Source of the DNA: Nocardia sp. SYP-A9097
GTDB taxonomy: Bacteria > Actinomycetota > Actinomycetes > Mycobacteriales > Mycobacteriaceae
Length of the DNA stretch: 64,000 nt
NCBI RefSeq assembly: GCF_009649815.1
Contig: NZ_WJIC01000020.1
Location: 1 to 64,000, forward strand
Direction: 5' to 3'
Shown: positions 17,372 through 25,552 of the stretch, in pieces
Numbering within the stretch: the first letter of the stretch is position 1
Layout: each line of letters begins with the position of its first letter
Position numbers and translations under genes: made by a program
Notes under the pieces: model-generated
Told to the model about the DNA's origin: nothing
Database searches by the model: none
What the model saw: only the letters and a program-made list of their open reading frames with translations

Positions 17372-17372
17372 C

Positions 17373-17687
17373 TCAGATGTCCTTCCCGTTGCGACGGGAG
17401 ATGCGAACGCGCTTGCCGTTCTCATCGGTGCGGTAGCCAACGCGAGTCGGCTTGCCGTCCGAGTCCACGACCATCACGTTGGATGCCTGGATCGCAGCTT
17501 CCTGGGTCACGATGCCGCCGGAGCTGGCGCCACGCTGGTTCGCGGAGTTCGCGACGTGCTTCTTGATCCGGTTCACGCCCTCGACCAGGACCTTGCCGGT
17601 CGCCGGGAAGGCCTGAATGACCTTGCCCTTGGCGCCCTTGTCCTTGCCCGAAACGACGATCACGGTGTCGCCCTTGTGCACCTTCAT
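17373..17687 (-). CDS. rplX: 50S ribosomal protein uL24
   Basis: 104 aa uL24, an early-binding assembly protein. The KOW motif is at the N-terminus (MKVHKGDTVIVVSGKDKGAK followed by GKVIQAFP), then VEGVNRIKKH and the C-terminal RVGYRTDENGKRVRISRR. Spacing to rplN is 2 nt and to rplE 1 nt, so the genes form one tight transcription unit. Confidence 0.98.
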   Translation of the reverse strand: MKVHKGDTVIVVSGKDKGAKGKVIQAFPATGKVLVEGVNRIKKHVANSANQRGASSGGIVTQEAAIQASNVMVVDSDGKPTRVGYRTDENGKRVRISRRNGKDI

Positions 17688-17689
17688 GG

Positions 17690-18058
17690 TCAGAGCACCT
17701 CCGGGGCCAGCGAAACGATCTTCATAAACTTCTTCTCACGCAGCTCACGGCCGACCGGGCCGAAGATGCGGGTGCCGCGCGGATCGTGATCCGCCTTGAT
17801 CAGCACTGCGGCGTTCTCGTCGAAACGGATGTACGAGCCATCCGCGCGACGGCGCTCCTTGGTGGTGCGAACGACGACGGCCTTGACGACCTCGCCCTTC
17901 TTGACGTTGCCACCGGGGATCGCATCCTTCACGGTGGCGACGATGATGTCGCCGATACCGGCATAGCGACGCGACGAACCACCGAGCACGCGGATGCAAA
18001 GGATTTCCTTGGCACCCGTGTTGTCGGCGACGCGCAGTCGCGACTCCTGCTGAATCAC
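17690..18058 (-). CDS. rplN: 50S ribosomal protein uL14
   Basis: 122 aa, the exact usual length of uL14, starting VIQQESRLRVADNTGAKEIL at GTG 18058-18056 with GGAGGA 6 nt upstream. Conserved blocks include CIRVLGG, RRYAGIGDIIVATVKDA, KGEVVKAVVVRT and GTRIFGPVGRELR. A longer frame running to 18325 is not used because uL14 begins here in all relatives. First gene of the unit; the promoter is at 18229-18257. Confidence 0.98.
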   Translation of the reverse strand: MIQQESRLRVADNTGAKEILCIRVLGGSSRRYAGIGDIIVATVKDAIPGGNVKKGEVVKAVVVRTTKERRRADGSYIRFDENAAVLIKADHDPRGTRIFGPVGRELREKKFMKIVSLAPEVL

Positions 18059-18228
18059 TTCAGCTCCTCCTAGACCTGGACAAAGTGCGCGCCGGATTGC
18101 CGACCCGACGAGCATGGTCAGTTGCCCTTCAAACGCGCGCCTGCCAGCGGTATCAACCGATCTGGGAAGACCAACCACTGTGGGTTCGCGGCCGAAGTGC
18201 GGGCATAGCTCCCGCAAGCAACCGGTCC

Positions 18229-18257
18229 AGTGTAGCCAAGCCCCAGGTAGACCCCAA
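18229..18257 (-). promoter_or_regulatory. Candidate housekeeping promoter of the rplN operon
   Basis: Reading the minus strand: TTGGGG (-35, 18257-18252), 17-nt spacer, TACACT (-10, 18234-18229). Spacing and hexamers fit a sigma-70/SigA promoter, about 170 nt upstream of rplN, leaving a long untranslated leader. The rest of 18059-18392 contains this leader and the upstream region of the first M13 peptidase; no gene is seen. Confidence 0.65.
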
Positions 18258-18392
18258 ATCGGGGTGGGGAGACCGGACTCGTGGCACTCTCGCCGGGCGA
18301 CACCGCGCGTGGATTCAGCTCTCACTCAGGCAAAGCCGTTAGCGTCGGGCCGACCGAGCAATACCCGATTATCCGATATGAGGAGATTCGCG

Positions 18393-20441
18393 TTGACCTC
18401 CGAGCGCCCCTTCGCTCTCGATCGCCGTAGGTTCCTGATCGCGCTGGGGGTGTTGCCCGCCGCCGCGCTGCTGCCGAGTTGTTCCAAGTCCGAGCCCGCG
18501 AATGTCTCGACACAGTTGATAGGGCCGGATATGTCCGGTTCGAATCCGGCGATCCGTCCGCAGGACGACCTGTACCGGTTCGTCAACGGCAAATGGCTGG
18601 ACGAGTACCAGCTGCCCGCGGACAAGGTGTCGTTCGGCACCTTCGACGAGGTGCAGGACCGGGTCCAGGACCAGTTGAAGGACATCATCACCGGAATTCA
18701 CGATCCGAAATCCGGCACCGATGAGCAGAAGATCCGGGATCTGTACGACGCGCGGCTCGATACCGACGAGATCGAGAAGCTCGGTATGCAGCCGTTGCAG
18801 GATCTGTTCACGAAGATCGACGCGGCGCAGACCAAGGCCGAGCTGGCGAAGGTGATGGGTGAGCTGCCCGGGGTGGGGCTGATCGGACTGACGGTCGGCG
18901 CTGACCCCAAGAACTCCAATGCCTATCTGCCGCAGGTGGTTCAGAGCGGGACTGGGCTGGAACAGCAGTACTACACCAAGCCCGAGAATGCCGACAAGCT
19001 CACGGCCTACCGCACTTTCCTGGCCAAGATCGCCGGTGGCGCGGGCATCGCGGATCCGGTGGCGCTGGCCGGGCGGGTGGTGGATCTGGAGGGGCGGATC
19101 GCGGCGGTGCAGTGGAACAATGTGAAGCTGCGCGATACCGATGCCTCCTACAATCCGCGGACCTGGGCCGAATTGGTCACGCTCGCACCGGAATTCGACT
19201 GGGATCCATGGCTGGCGGGCAATACCGACCGGCCCAAGAACCTGTTCGACAAGCTGAATGTCGGGCAGCCGTCGTTCATGACCGCCGCCGGACAGCTGTG
19301 GCAGCAGGTCGAAATCGCCGACTGGCGTGACTATTTGAAGCTCGGACTGGTGCGCGGATTCGCGCCGTACCTGCCCAAGGCGATCAATGACGCCAATTTC
19401 GAATTCAACTTCACCGTGATGCAGGGGTTGAAGGAGCGGCCCGAGCGCTGGAAGTCGGCGGTAGGCACGGTCAGTGCGAATCTGGGCGATCCGCTCGGAA
19501 AACTCTACGTGGACAAGCACTTTCCGCCCGCGGCCAAGCAGCGGGCACTGGCCATGGTGGATGATCTGCGGGCCGCGTACCGGGAGAACTTCCAGAACTC
19601 CAGCTGGATGTCGCCGCCCACCCGGGCCGCCGCCATCGCCAAACTGGCGAAGATCGACGCCAAGATCGGGTATCCGGACAAGTGGGAGGACTTCTCCCCC
19701 GTCACCGTCACGCGCGGCAAGTTGATCGAATCCCTGCGCGCGATAGGAGATTTCGAGGCGAAGCGGATGTTCGCGCGACTCGGGACACCGGTCGACAAGA
19801 CCGAATGGGGCATGTCACCGCAGACGGTGAACGCCTACTACAACGCCAGCGCCAATGAGATCGTCTTCCCGGCCGCGTTCCTGCAGCCGCCGTTCTTCGA
19901 CAAGGACGCGCTACCGGCGGTGAATTACGGTGCGGGCGGCGCGGTTATCGGGCATGAGATCGGGCACGGGTTCGACGATCAGGGTTCCAAGTACGACGGG
20001 GACGGAAACCTGCAGGACTGGTGGACGCCCTCGGATCGCGCGGCCTTCGAGGCCAAGACCAAAATGCTCATCGATCAGTACAACGCGCTGGTGCCGACCG
20101 GGTTGCCCGCGGATCAGCATGTGAACGGTGAGCTCACCGTCGGTGAGAATCTGGCGGATCTGCGCGGGCTGGAGATTTCCCTCGCCGCCTATCGCATGCT
20201 CGAAAAGCGCGGCGGCACAGACAATCCCGATCTGAAGCCGATGTTCGAATCCTGGGGCCGGACCTGGCGCACCAAGATGACCGACGAGGCGCTGGAATCG
20301 CAGATCGCCGACGATCCGCATTCGCCGGCGGAATTCCGCTGCAATCAGGTGGTGCGCAATCTCGCCGACTTCTACACCACCTACGAGGTGAAGGAAGGCG
20401 ATAAGGAGTATCTGCCGCCGGATCAGCGCGTCACCCTCTGA
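18393..20441 (+). CDS. M13 (neprilysin-like) metallopeptidase, Tat lipoprotein, copy 1
   Basis: 682 aa zinc oligoendopeptidase of family M13. The N-terminus has a Tat motif and lipobox (DRRRFLIALGVLPAAALLPS, then Cys), so it should be anchored outside the membrane. The M13 N domain begins RPQDDLYRFVNGKWLDEYQL. Substrate-binding TVNAYY precedes the zinc site HEIGH (VIGHEIGHGFDDQGSKYDGD) and the third-ligand helix ENLADLRGLE. The start is TTG 18393, chosen because GAGGAG lies 7 nt upstream and it aligns with the GTG start of copy 2; ATG 18378 is possible. Actinobacterial M13 enzymes (Zmp1-like) may act on peptides, but this one has a lipoprotein signal; the substrate is unknown. Confidence 0.93.
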   Translation: MTSERPFALDRRRFLIALGVLPAAALLPSCSKSEPANVSTQLIGPDMSGSNPAIRPQDDLYRFVNGKWLDEYQLPADKVSFGTFDEVQDRVQDQLKDIITGIHDPKSGTDEQKIRDLYDARLDTDEIEKLGMQPLQDLFTKIDAAQTKAELAKVMGELPGVGLIGLTVGADPKNSNAYLPQVVQSGTGLEQQYYTKPENADKLTAYRTFLAKIAGGAGIADPVALAGRVVDLEGRIAAVQWNNVKLRDTDASYNPRTWAELVTLAPEFDWDPWLAGNTDRPKNLFDKLNVGQPSFMTAAGQLWQQVEIADWRDYLKLGLVRGFAPYLPKAINDANFEFNFTVMQGLKERPERWKSAVGTVSANLGDPLGKLYVDKHFPPAAKQRALAMVDDLRAAYRENFQNSSWMSPPTRAAAIAKLAKIDAKIGYPDKWEDFSPVTVTRGKLIESLRAIGDFEAKRMFARLGTPVDKTEWGMSPQTVNAYYNASANEIVFPAAFLQPPFFDKDALPAVNYGAGGAVIGHEIGHGFDDQGSKYDGDGNLQDWWTPSDRAAFEAKTKMLIDQYNALVPTGLPADQHVNGELTVGENLADLRGLEISLAAYRMLEKRGGTDNPDLKPMFESWGRTWRTKMTDEALESQIADDPHSPAEFRCNQVVRNLADFYTTYEVKEGDKEYLPPDQRVTL

Positions 20442-20447
20442 GCGATA

Positions 20448-20480
20448 CGCCCGTCCGCGACAGACCGACGCGGGCGGGCG
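20448..20480 (+). terminator. Strong GC-rich hairpin between the two M13 genes
   Basis: CGCCCGTCCGCG (20448-20459) pairs with CGCGGGCGGGCG (20469-20480) with one mismatch around a 9-nt loop, starting 7 nt after the stop of copy 1. It probably terminates or attenuates transcription before copy 2, which has its own strong ribosome binding site. Confidence 0.65.
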
Positions 20481-20551
20481 AACCCCGGTAGCCTCGGGCG
20501 CACCATTGGCTACGAACAGGGGTGCGGGCGTCCGCACCGGGAGGGTTCTTC

Positions 20552-22588
20552 GTGACTTCGTCGGGTCCGGTGCGTCTTGATCGCCGCGCATTTCTGATCG
20601 CACTCGGGCTGGTTCCGGCCGCCGCCGCGCTGGCTTCGTGCGCGAAAGATTCAGCGCCGAAACAGCTGTCGGGGCCGGATCTGGCGGGGGTGGACGAGGC
20701 CGTCCGGCCGCAGGACGATCTGTACCGGTACGTCAATGGCAAGTGGTTGCGTGAATATCAGCTGCCGCCGGACAAGACGGCGTTCGGAGCCGGGAGTGAG
20801 GCCGGTGAGCGCACTCAGGACCGGCTGCGCGCGATCATCGATGGGATCAAGGATCCCAAGCCCGGGTCGGAGGCGCAGCAGATTCGCGATCTGTACGACG
20901 CTCGGGTGGATTGGGACACCGTCGAGAAACTGGGCCTGTCGCCGCTGACGGACGTATTCGACAAGATCGACCGCGCCGCGAGCAAGGCCGATCTCGCCCG
21001 CGTCATGGCGGAGTCGCCCGGCAGCGGGCTGATCGGGATCGGTGTCGCCGTCGACCGCAAGAAGTCGGACAGTTACGTGCCGACCGTGGGGCAAGCCGGG
21101 ATCGGGCTGGACGAGGAGTACTACCGCAAGCCGCAGTACGCCGAAATCCGTGCGGGCTACCGCACCTACTTGGAGGAGACCGCCAAGGCGGCGAACTTCC
21201 CGGACCCGGCGGGAATGGCACAGCGGATCTTCGATCTGGAGACGCGGATCGCGGCCGCGCACTGGGACAACGTGCGTAAGCGGGACGCCAATGCCAGCTA
21301 CAACCGCATGACCTGGATCCAATTGACCGAATTGGGACGAGGATTCGATTGGGAGCCTTGGCTGGCGGGTCAGACCGACCGGCCCAAGGAACTGTTCGCG
21401 GAGGTGGTGGTCGGGCAGCCGTCGTTCGTGACCACGGCCGCGCAGATCTGGGCCGAGACCGACATCGCGGTGTGGCGAGAGTATCTGAAGCTCGGTCTGG
21501 TGCGAGGCTTCGCCAGATATCTGCCACTGGCTTTCAATGACGCCTACCTCCGTTTCTTCGGCACGATGCTGCGTGGGCAGAAGGAGCGTCCCGAGCGCTG
21601 GAAGTACGGTGTCCAGACCGTCGAGGACAATCTGTCCGAGCAGCTCGGCAAACTGTATGTGACGCAATACTTTCCGCCCGAGAGCAAGGATGAGGTCAAG
21701 CGGATGGTGGACGATCTGATCTCCGCGTACCGCGAGAACTTCCGGACCAATCGCTGGATGACACAGCCCACCCGGGATGCGGCGCTGGCCAAGTTGGACA
21801 AGATGCGGGTGAAGATCGGCTATCCGGACAGTTGGGTGGATTACTCCCAGCTGAAGATCGTGCGCGGCCAACTCATCGAATCCCTGCGCAATATCGGGGT
21901 TTTCGAGAGCAAGCGGGATTGGGACCGACTGGGTAAGCCGGTCGACAAGGCCGAGTGGAACATGAGCCCGCAGACCGTGAACGCCTACTACTCACCGCCT
22001 TTGAACGAAATCGTCTTTCCCGCAGCGTATTTGCAGGCTCCCTACTTCGACAAGGACGCACAGCTGGCCGTGAACTTCGGTGCGGTCGGTGCGACCATCG
22101 GCCATGAGATCGGCCATGGCTTCGACGATCAGGGCTCCAAATACGACGGTGACGGCAATCTGCACGACTGGTGGACCGCCGAGGATCGCAAGGCTTTCGA
22201 CGCGACCGCGGACAAGCTGGTCGCACAGTTCGATCCGCTTGTCCCCGAGGGCCTCAACCCCGATCAGCATGTGGACGGCCGCCTCACCCTCGGCGAGAAT
22301 CTCGCCGACCTGCGCGGCCTCGAGATCGCGCTGGCCGCCTACCGCATCGCCGAAAAGCGTGCGGGCAATGACAATCCGGATTACCGGACCATGTTCCTGT
22401 CCTGGGCGCGCGGCTGGCGCGTGAAGATGACCAAGGAACTCGCCGCCGAACTCCTCACCGACACCCACTCCCCCGACGAATTCCGTTGCAACCAGGTGGT
22501 TCGCAACCTCCCGGAGTTCTACACCGCCTTCGATGTGAAGCAGACCGACAAACTCTTCCTCCCCGAAGACCAGCGCATCACCTTCTGA
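20552..22588 (+). CDS. M13 (neprilysin-like) metallopeptidase, Tat lipoprotein, copy 2
   Basis: 678 aa paralogue of the preceding gene, similar along its whole length. Tat motif and lipobox (LDRRAFLIALGLVPAAAALA, then S-C) predict export folded and lipid anchoring. Catalytic features are intact: TVNAYYSPPLNEIVFPAAYL, zinc motif HEIGH in TIGHEIGHGFDDQGSKYDGD, and ENLADLRGLEIALAAYR. GTG 20552 has GGAGG at 7-nt spacing; a TTG/GTG start is shared with copy 1. The two copies look like a tandem duplication. Their place between the ribosomal and siderophore loci does not by itself suggest a role in iron uptake. Confidence 0.93.
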   Translation: MTSSGPVRLDRRAFLIALGLVPAAAALASCAKDSAPKQLSGPDLAGVDEAVRPQDDLYRYVNGKWLREYQLPPDKTAFGAGSEAGERTQDRLRAIIDGIKDPKPGSEAQQIRDLYDARVDWDTVEKLGLSPLTDVFDKIDRAASKADLARVMAESPGSGLIGIGVAVDRKKSDSYVPTVGQAGIGLDEEYYRKPQYAEIRAGYRTYLEETAKAANFPDPAGMAQRIFDLETRIAAAHWDNVRKRDANASYNRMTWIQLTELGRGFDWEPWLAGQTDRPKELFAEVVVGQPSFVTTAAQIWAETDIAVWREYLKLGLVRGFARYLPLAFNDAYLRFFGTMLRGQKERPERWKYGVQTVEDNLSEQLGKLYVTQYFPPESKDEVKRMVDDLISAYRENFRTNRWMTQPTRDAALAKLDKMRVKIGYPDSWVDYSQLKIVRGQLIESLRNIGVFESKRDWDRLGKPVDKAEWNMSPQTVNAYYSPPLNEIVFPAAYLQAPYFDKDAQLAVNFGAVGATIGHEIGHGFDDQGSKYDGDGNLHDWWTAEDRKAFDATADKLVAQFDPLVPEGLNPDQHVDGRLTLGENLADLRGLEIALAAYRIAEKRAGNDNPDYRTMFLSWARGWRVKMTKELAAELLTDTHSPDEFRCNQVVRNLPEFYTAFDVKQTDKLFLPEDQRITF

Positions 22589-22594
22589 AACCCA

Positions 22595-22628
22595 TTGCCC
22601 GGGTAGTGGTTCCGCCGCTACCCGGCAA
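22595..22628. terminator. Bidirectional hairpin between convergent genes
   Basis: TTGCCCGGGTAG (22595-22606) and CTACCCGGCAA (22618-22628) pair around an 11-nt loop with one bulged C. It lies between the stop of M13 copy 2 and overlaps the stop of the convergent YjbR gene, so it may terminate both. Confidence 0.55.
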
Positions 22629-22962
22629 AGTACTCCTCCACCAGCTTCGCGGGCGCGGCCTGTCGCCAGGAATCCACCACGATCGCCTCCAACTCCTCCC
22701 GATCATCCAGGGCCGCCAACCGCACCCGCACCCAAGCCCCACCGGCCTCATGCGGAGCCACCCAAAACTTCCCCGGCTCCGCCAACACCAGTTCATTCCG
22801 CTCGGCAATGGGACACCGCACCGCCATAGACGTCTCCCCCTCGGGCAACGTCAAAAACAACTTCCCATTCACCCGAAACGTAGGCATCTCCCACTCGAAC
22901 CGCTCCCGCACCTGCGCCAACGAAAGCGCCACCACCCGAACATCCTCACCACTCACCCGCAT
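22618..22962 (-). CDS. MmcQ/YjbR-family protein
   Basis: 114 aa small cytoplasmic protein of the MmcQ/YjbR (DUF419) family, double-wing DNA-binding-like fold. Visible family pattern: an N-terminal helix, FEWEMPTFRVNGKLFLTLPE, MAVRCPIAERNELV, then FWVAPHEAGGAWVRVRLAALD and a C-terminal helix ending VEEYFAG. The molecular function is not established; members are common in actinobacteria. The start ATG 22962 is 40 nt from the stop of the upstream receptor gene, and the two may be co-transcribed by chance. Confidence 0.85.
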   Translation of the reverse strand: MRVSGEDVRVVALSLAQVRERFEWEMPTFRVNGKLFLTLPEGETSMAVRCPIAERNELVLAEPGKFWVAPHEAGGAWVRVRLAALDDREELEAIVVDSWRQAAPAKLVEEYFAG

Positions 22963-23001
22963 GGCCTCGATCTTCCCAGCCGGGTACGACAGCCGGAAGG
23001 C

Positions 23002-23982
23002 TTATGCGGCGGCGTGCGCGAGGGCCGGTTCGAGTTTGTCGAGGAGGTGGGGTAGGGCCAGTGGGGTGGGCTGGTTGAGGGTGCTGAGCTCTTCGGTGGT
23101 GAGGAAGACGACGGCGTTCTTCTGGACTGCGGGGAGGGCGGTGAAACCTGGTAGGGCTCGGTAGGTTTCGTCCAGGCCGGGTGAGTAGGCGGCCAGGAGG
23201 AGGTCGGCGTCCAGTTCGGGGAGGCGGTTGGGCGGGAGGGGGAGGTGGCCGGTGGGGGTGGTCAGGTGGGTGGGGATGGTCATACCCAGTTGGGTTAGGA
23301 GGGTGTTGGTGGCGTCCTGGGGGTCGGTGAGGACCAGGAGTTGGGTGGGGGCGGAGAGCCAGGTGATGGTGAAGGTTTTGGACTTCAGGGTGGGGTTGCG
23401 CTGGGGGATGGCGGTTATGCGGGAGTTCAGGTCGGTGATCAGCTTTTCGGCGGCGGGCTCGTGGTGGACGGCTCGGCCCAGGGCTCGGAGCAGGTCCGGC
23501 CAGGGGGTGGCGGCGGCTTTGGCGAGTCCCGGAATGGTGGGGGCGACTTTGGTGAGGTCGGTGTAGGTCGTGGCGTCGGCGAGGAAGGGGTCGGCCAGGA
23601 TCAGGTCGGGGTGCAGGGGCGCCAGCTGAGCGGGGAGGGCGGTTGTGGTGTCGAGGGGTTTGGCGGACTCGAGGGTGGCGGGCTCCCACGGCGGTGGCGC
23701 GCTGCCGGCTGCGGTGAGCGGGTCGATATAGGCGATGGGGGTGATGCCCAGGGCCTGGACCGTGTCGAGCCATTGATTGCCCAGTGCCACAATGCGTTTG
23801 GGGATAGCGGTGAGAATGGTGGCGCCGTGGGCGTGGGTGATGGTGACCGGGGTGTATTCGGGTGCGCTGCCATTGTGGTCGAGCGGTTCGGCGGGTTTGC
23901 CGCCGCAGGCCGCCAGAATCAGGACGAGTGCGCCGGCGAGGGCGGCTCGGGTCCAGCCGCGTGGGCCGGGGACCAACTGCAT
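23002..23982 (-). CDS. Iron-siderophore ABC transporter substrate-binding lipoprotein (FecB type), copy 1
   Basis: 326 aa lipoprotein receptor for a ferric siderophore. Signal WTRAALAGALVLILAACGGK has lipobox L-A-A-C. The mature part is a periplasmic-binding-protein-2 fold of the FecB/FhuD class: VTITHAHGATILTAIPKRIV, LGNQWLDTVQALGITPIAYI, LAPLHPDLILADPFLA and a long linking helix. GGAGAG precedes the ATG by 7 nt. It is clearly paralogous to the receptor at 53714-54682. The gene is divergent from the adenylation-like gene across a region holding an iron box, so expression should rise under iron starvation. The cognate permease/ATPase is not adjacent. Confidence 0.88.
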   Translation of the reverse strand: MQLVPGPRGWTRAALAGALVLILAACGGKPAEPLDHNGSAPEYTPVTITHAHGATILTAIPKRIVALGNQWLDTVQALGITPIAYIDPLTAAGSAPPPWEPATLESAKPLDTTTALPAQLAPLHPDLILADPFLADATTYTDLTKVAPTIPGLAKAAATPWPDLLRALGRAVHHEPAAEKLITDLNSRITAIPQRNPTLKSKTFTITWLSAPTQLLVLTDPQDATNTLLTQLGMTIPTHLTTPTGHLPLPPNRLPELDADLLLAAYSPGLDETYRALPGFTALPAVQKNAVVFLTTEELSTLNQPTPLALPHLLDKLEPALAHAAA

Positions 23983-24057
23983 TGTCGATCTCTCCTCGTC
24001 CGGTGGGCTGTTGCTGGTTCGATCCCCGATGGGGCTGCCTATTGCATCTTTGATGGA

Positions 24058-24076
24058 TTAGGTTAGGGTTGCATAA
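24058..24076. promoter_or_regulatory. IdeR/DtxR-type iron box (divergent region)
   Basis: TTAGGTTAGGGTTGCATAA, about 15 of 19 positions matching TTAGGTTAGSCTAACCTAA by eye. It sits 75 nt from the receptor start (minus) and 23 nt from the adenylation-like gene start (plus), placed to repress both when iron is sufficient. Confidence 0.75.
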
Positions 24077-24099
24077 GTAAGCGTTCGAAGGTGTGAGCG

Positions 24100-25167
24100 A
24101 TGGAGCGTCGGTTGCCGAAGAGTCTTTCCGCGGTGCAGCGGCATCGACTCGTGGACGAATGGGCCAACGGAGTCGAACTGTACGACGTGCCGTCGGTGGA
24201 ATCGCTGATCGAATGCGGGCGTCGCGTGCCGGTACTGCGCACCGCGGTGCGGCATGGCGGTCACATCCTCACCTATGCCGAGCTCTTCGCGCGGCTCGAC
24301 GGCGGTGTCATCGGTACCGCCGGTCCCAGTTTGGACGGTCTGGCCGAGCTGCTGTGCGATATCGCCGAAGCCACGCAGACCGACTCCACTCTCGACTTCG
24401 GCGCGTCGGGCATTTCGCTGACACCCGACGCACTGGCCGCCGCCGCGGATGATCGCCGGGCGGTGGTCGCGGATCACCGTGAGGCTCGCATCGATCGGGC
24501 CTTCGGCTCCGCCGATGTGCGGCTCTTCGCCACCCGCTGGGATTGCGCGGACGCCGCTGTCGAACTGCTCGCCGCGCTCGCCGACGGCGCGACCCTGGTG
24601 CTGGCCACCGCGGCGCAGCGCACCGATCCGGCCGCACTGGCCGAACTCATCTCCACCTGCGCGGCCACCCATGTGGTGGCTCCGGCCGGGATCCTCTCCG
24701 GGCTGGCCGATCGCCCGGCTCCGGCGCTGCCGTCGGTGCGGCGCTGGGATGTCACCGGAACCGCCTGTTCGGCAGTGCTTTCCGGGCTGTTGCGCACTAT
24801 CTCCCCCGGTTCGGTGGCCGGATTCGCCTACAGCGCACCGGAGTACGCGGGTGTCGCCGCGCGCGGGCCGCTCGACGGTTCGGGGCGGGTGCGCCCGATT
24901 CCGGGTGCACGACTGCTGGTGCTGGATGAGACGCTGCGGGTGGTCGCGCCCGGCACGACCGGCGATGTGTACCTCGGTGGTGCCGCACTGGCCGCCGCCA
25001 CACCGGGTTTCGTGGCCGATCCGTTCGCCGCCGGAAACCTTTGCAGCACAGGTGCGCGCGGCCACTGGACCGCCGATGGCTGGCTCGTCTTCGATGCGGT
25101 AATCGCGGCCAGGGTCTCCGAACGGATCTCCGCCGCCGCGGATGACGAAGTCGGTTACGCTGCCTGA
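24100..25167 (+). CDS. Degenerate stand-alone adenylation-like protein in the siderophore locus
   Basis: 355 aa. The start resembles the NRPS C-A linker and A1 region (LSAVQRHRLVDEWANGVELY; VLRTAVRHGGHILTYAELFA) and later parts follow an A-domain outline (VVAPGTTGDVYLGGAALAAA). Diagnostic motifs are missing or broken, however. No A3 phosphate-binding TSGTTG-type loop is present, the A5 YGPTE position reads YSAPE, the A7 YRTGD position reads CSTGARGHW, and the A8-A10 C-terminal subdomain is absent. Catalytic adenylation is therefore unlikely. The gene is intact and directly behind an iron box, so it may be a structural or chaperone-like partner of the NRPS, or a decaying gene. It should not be taken as the salicyl-AMP ligase. 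Confidence 0.72.
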   Translation: MERRLPKSLSAVQRHRLVDEWANGVELYDVPSVESLIECGRRVPVLRTAVRHGGHILTYAELFARLDGGVIGTAGPSLDGLAELLCDIAEATQTDSTLDFGASGISLTPDALAAAADDRRAVVADHREARIDRAFGSADVRLFATRWDCADAAVELLAALADGATLVLATAAQRTDPAALAELISTCAATHVVAPAGILSGLADRPAPALPSVRRWDVTGTACSAVLSGLLRTISPGSVAGFAYSAPEYAGVAARGPLDGSGRVRPIPGARLLVLDETLRVVAPGTTGDVYLGGAALAAATPGFVADPFAAGNLCSTGARGHWTADGWLVFDAVIAARVSERISAAADDEVGYAA

Positions 25168-25552
25168 ACTTTCCGCCGATAAACACCGGAACAATTTCGA
25201 TCAGCATCGCGGATGTGATCCGCGGCGATAGTGTGGGAATCACCCAATGGCCGCCGAGCGCGAGGACGCGCTCGGATGCCTGAAATCCGGTCGCACCGTG
25301 CACGCACGACGGTGACGGTCTCGCCAATGGTGCTGGAGTCGTCCACGCCGAATCCCTGTGCGCGGTCATCGAATCCCCAGGCATCGGCCGGTGCGGCGAT
25401 CACCAGGCGTGCGCAACCTCCAGCGTGCTGTCGGACTTGCCTACCTCGCTCATGCCCGCTCCGACGCGGGCGGTGAGCCGGGCGTCCACTGCGGCACAGT
25501 CGCTTTCGATCTCGCACCGGCGTCGGCCGCCCGTGTTTCGAAAGGACTGGCC
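25168..25552. other. Intergenic region before the GT4 gene
   Basis: 385 nt between the adenylation-like gene and the glycosyltransferase. Open frames here are Arg/Ser/Pro-rich without ribosome binding sites and show no recognisable family. No iron box or clear hairpin was found. It may hold the promoter of the glycosyltransferase unit. Confidence 0.4.

Noticed and set aside
18369..19520. Minus-strand open frame antisense to the first M13 peptidase
   Set aside because: Shadow of the real gene; a matching shadow occurs opposite the second copy, as expected from paralogy rather than coding.
24100..25167. Salicyl-AMP ligase (MbtA/NbtT) assignment for the adenylation-like gene
   Set aside because: All adenylation core motifs are missing or altered and the protein is about 200 residues too short.
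25231..25476. Small plus-strand frame between the pseudo-A gene and the GT4 gene
   Set aside because: Arg/Ser/Pro-rich composition without ribosome binding site or family likeness; treated as intergenic.
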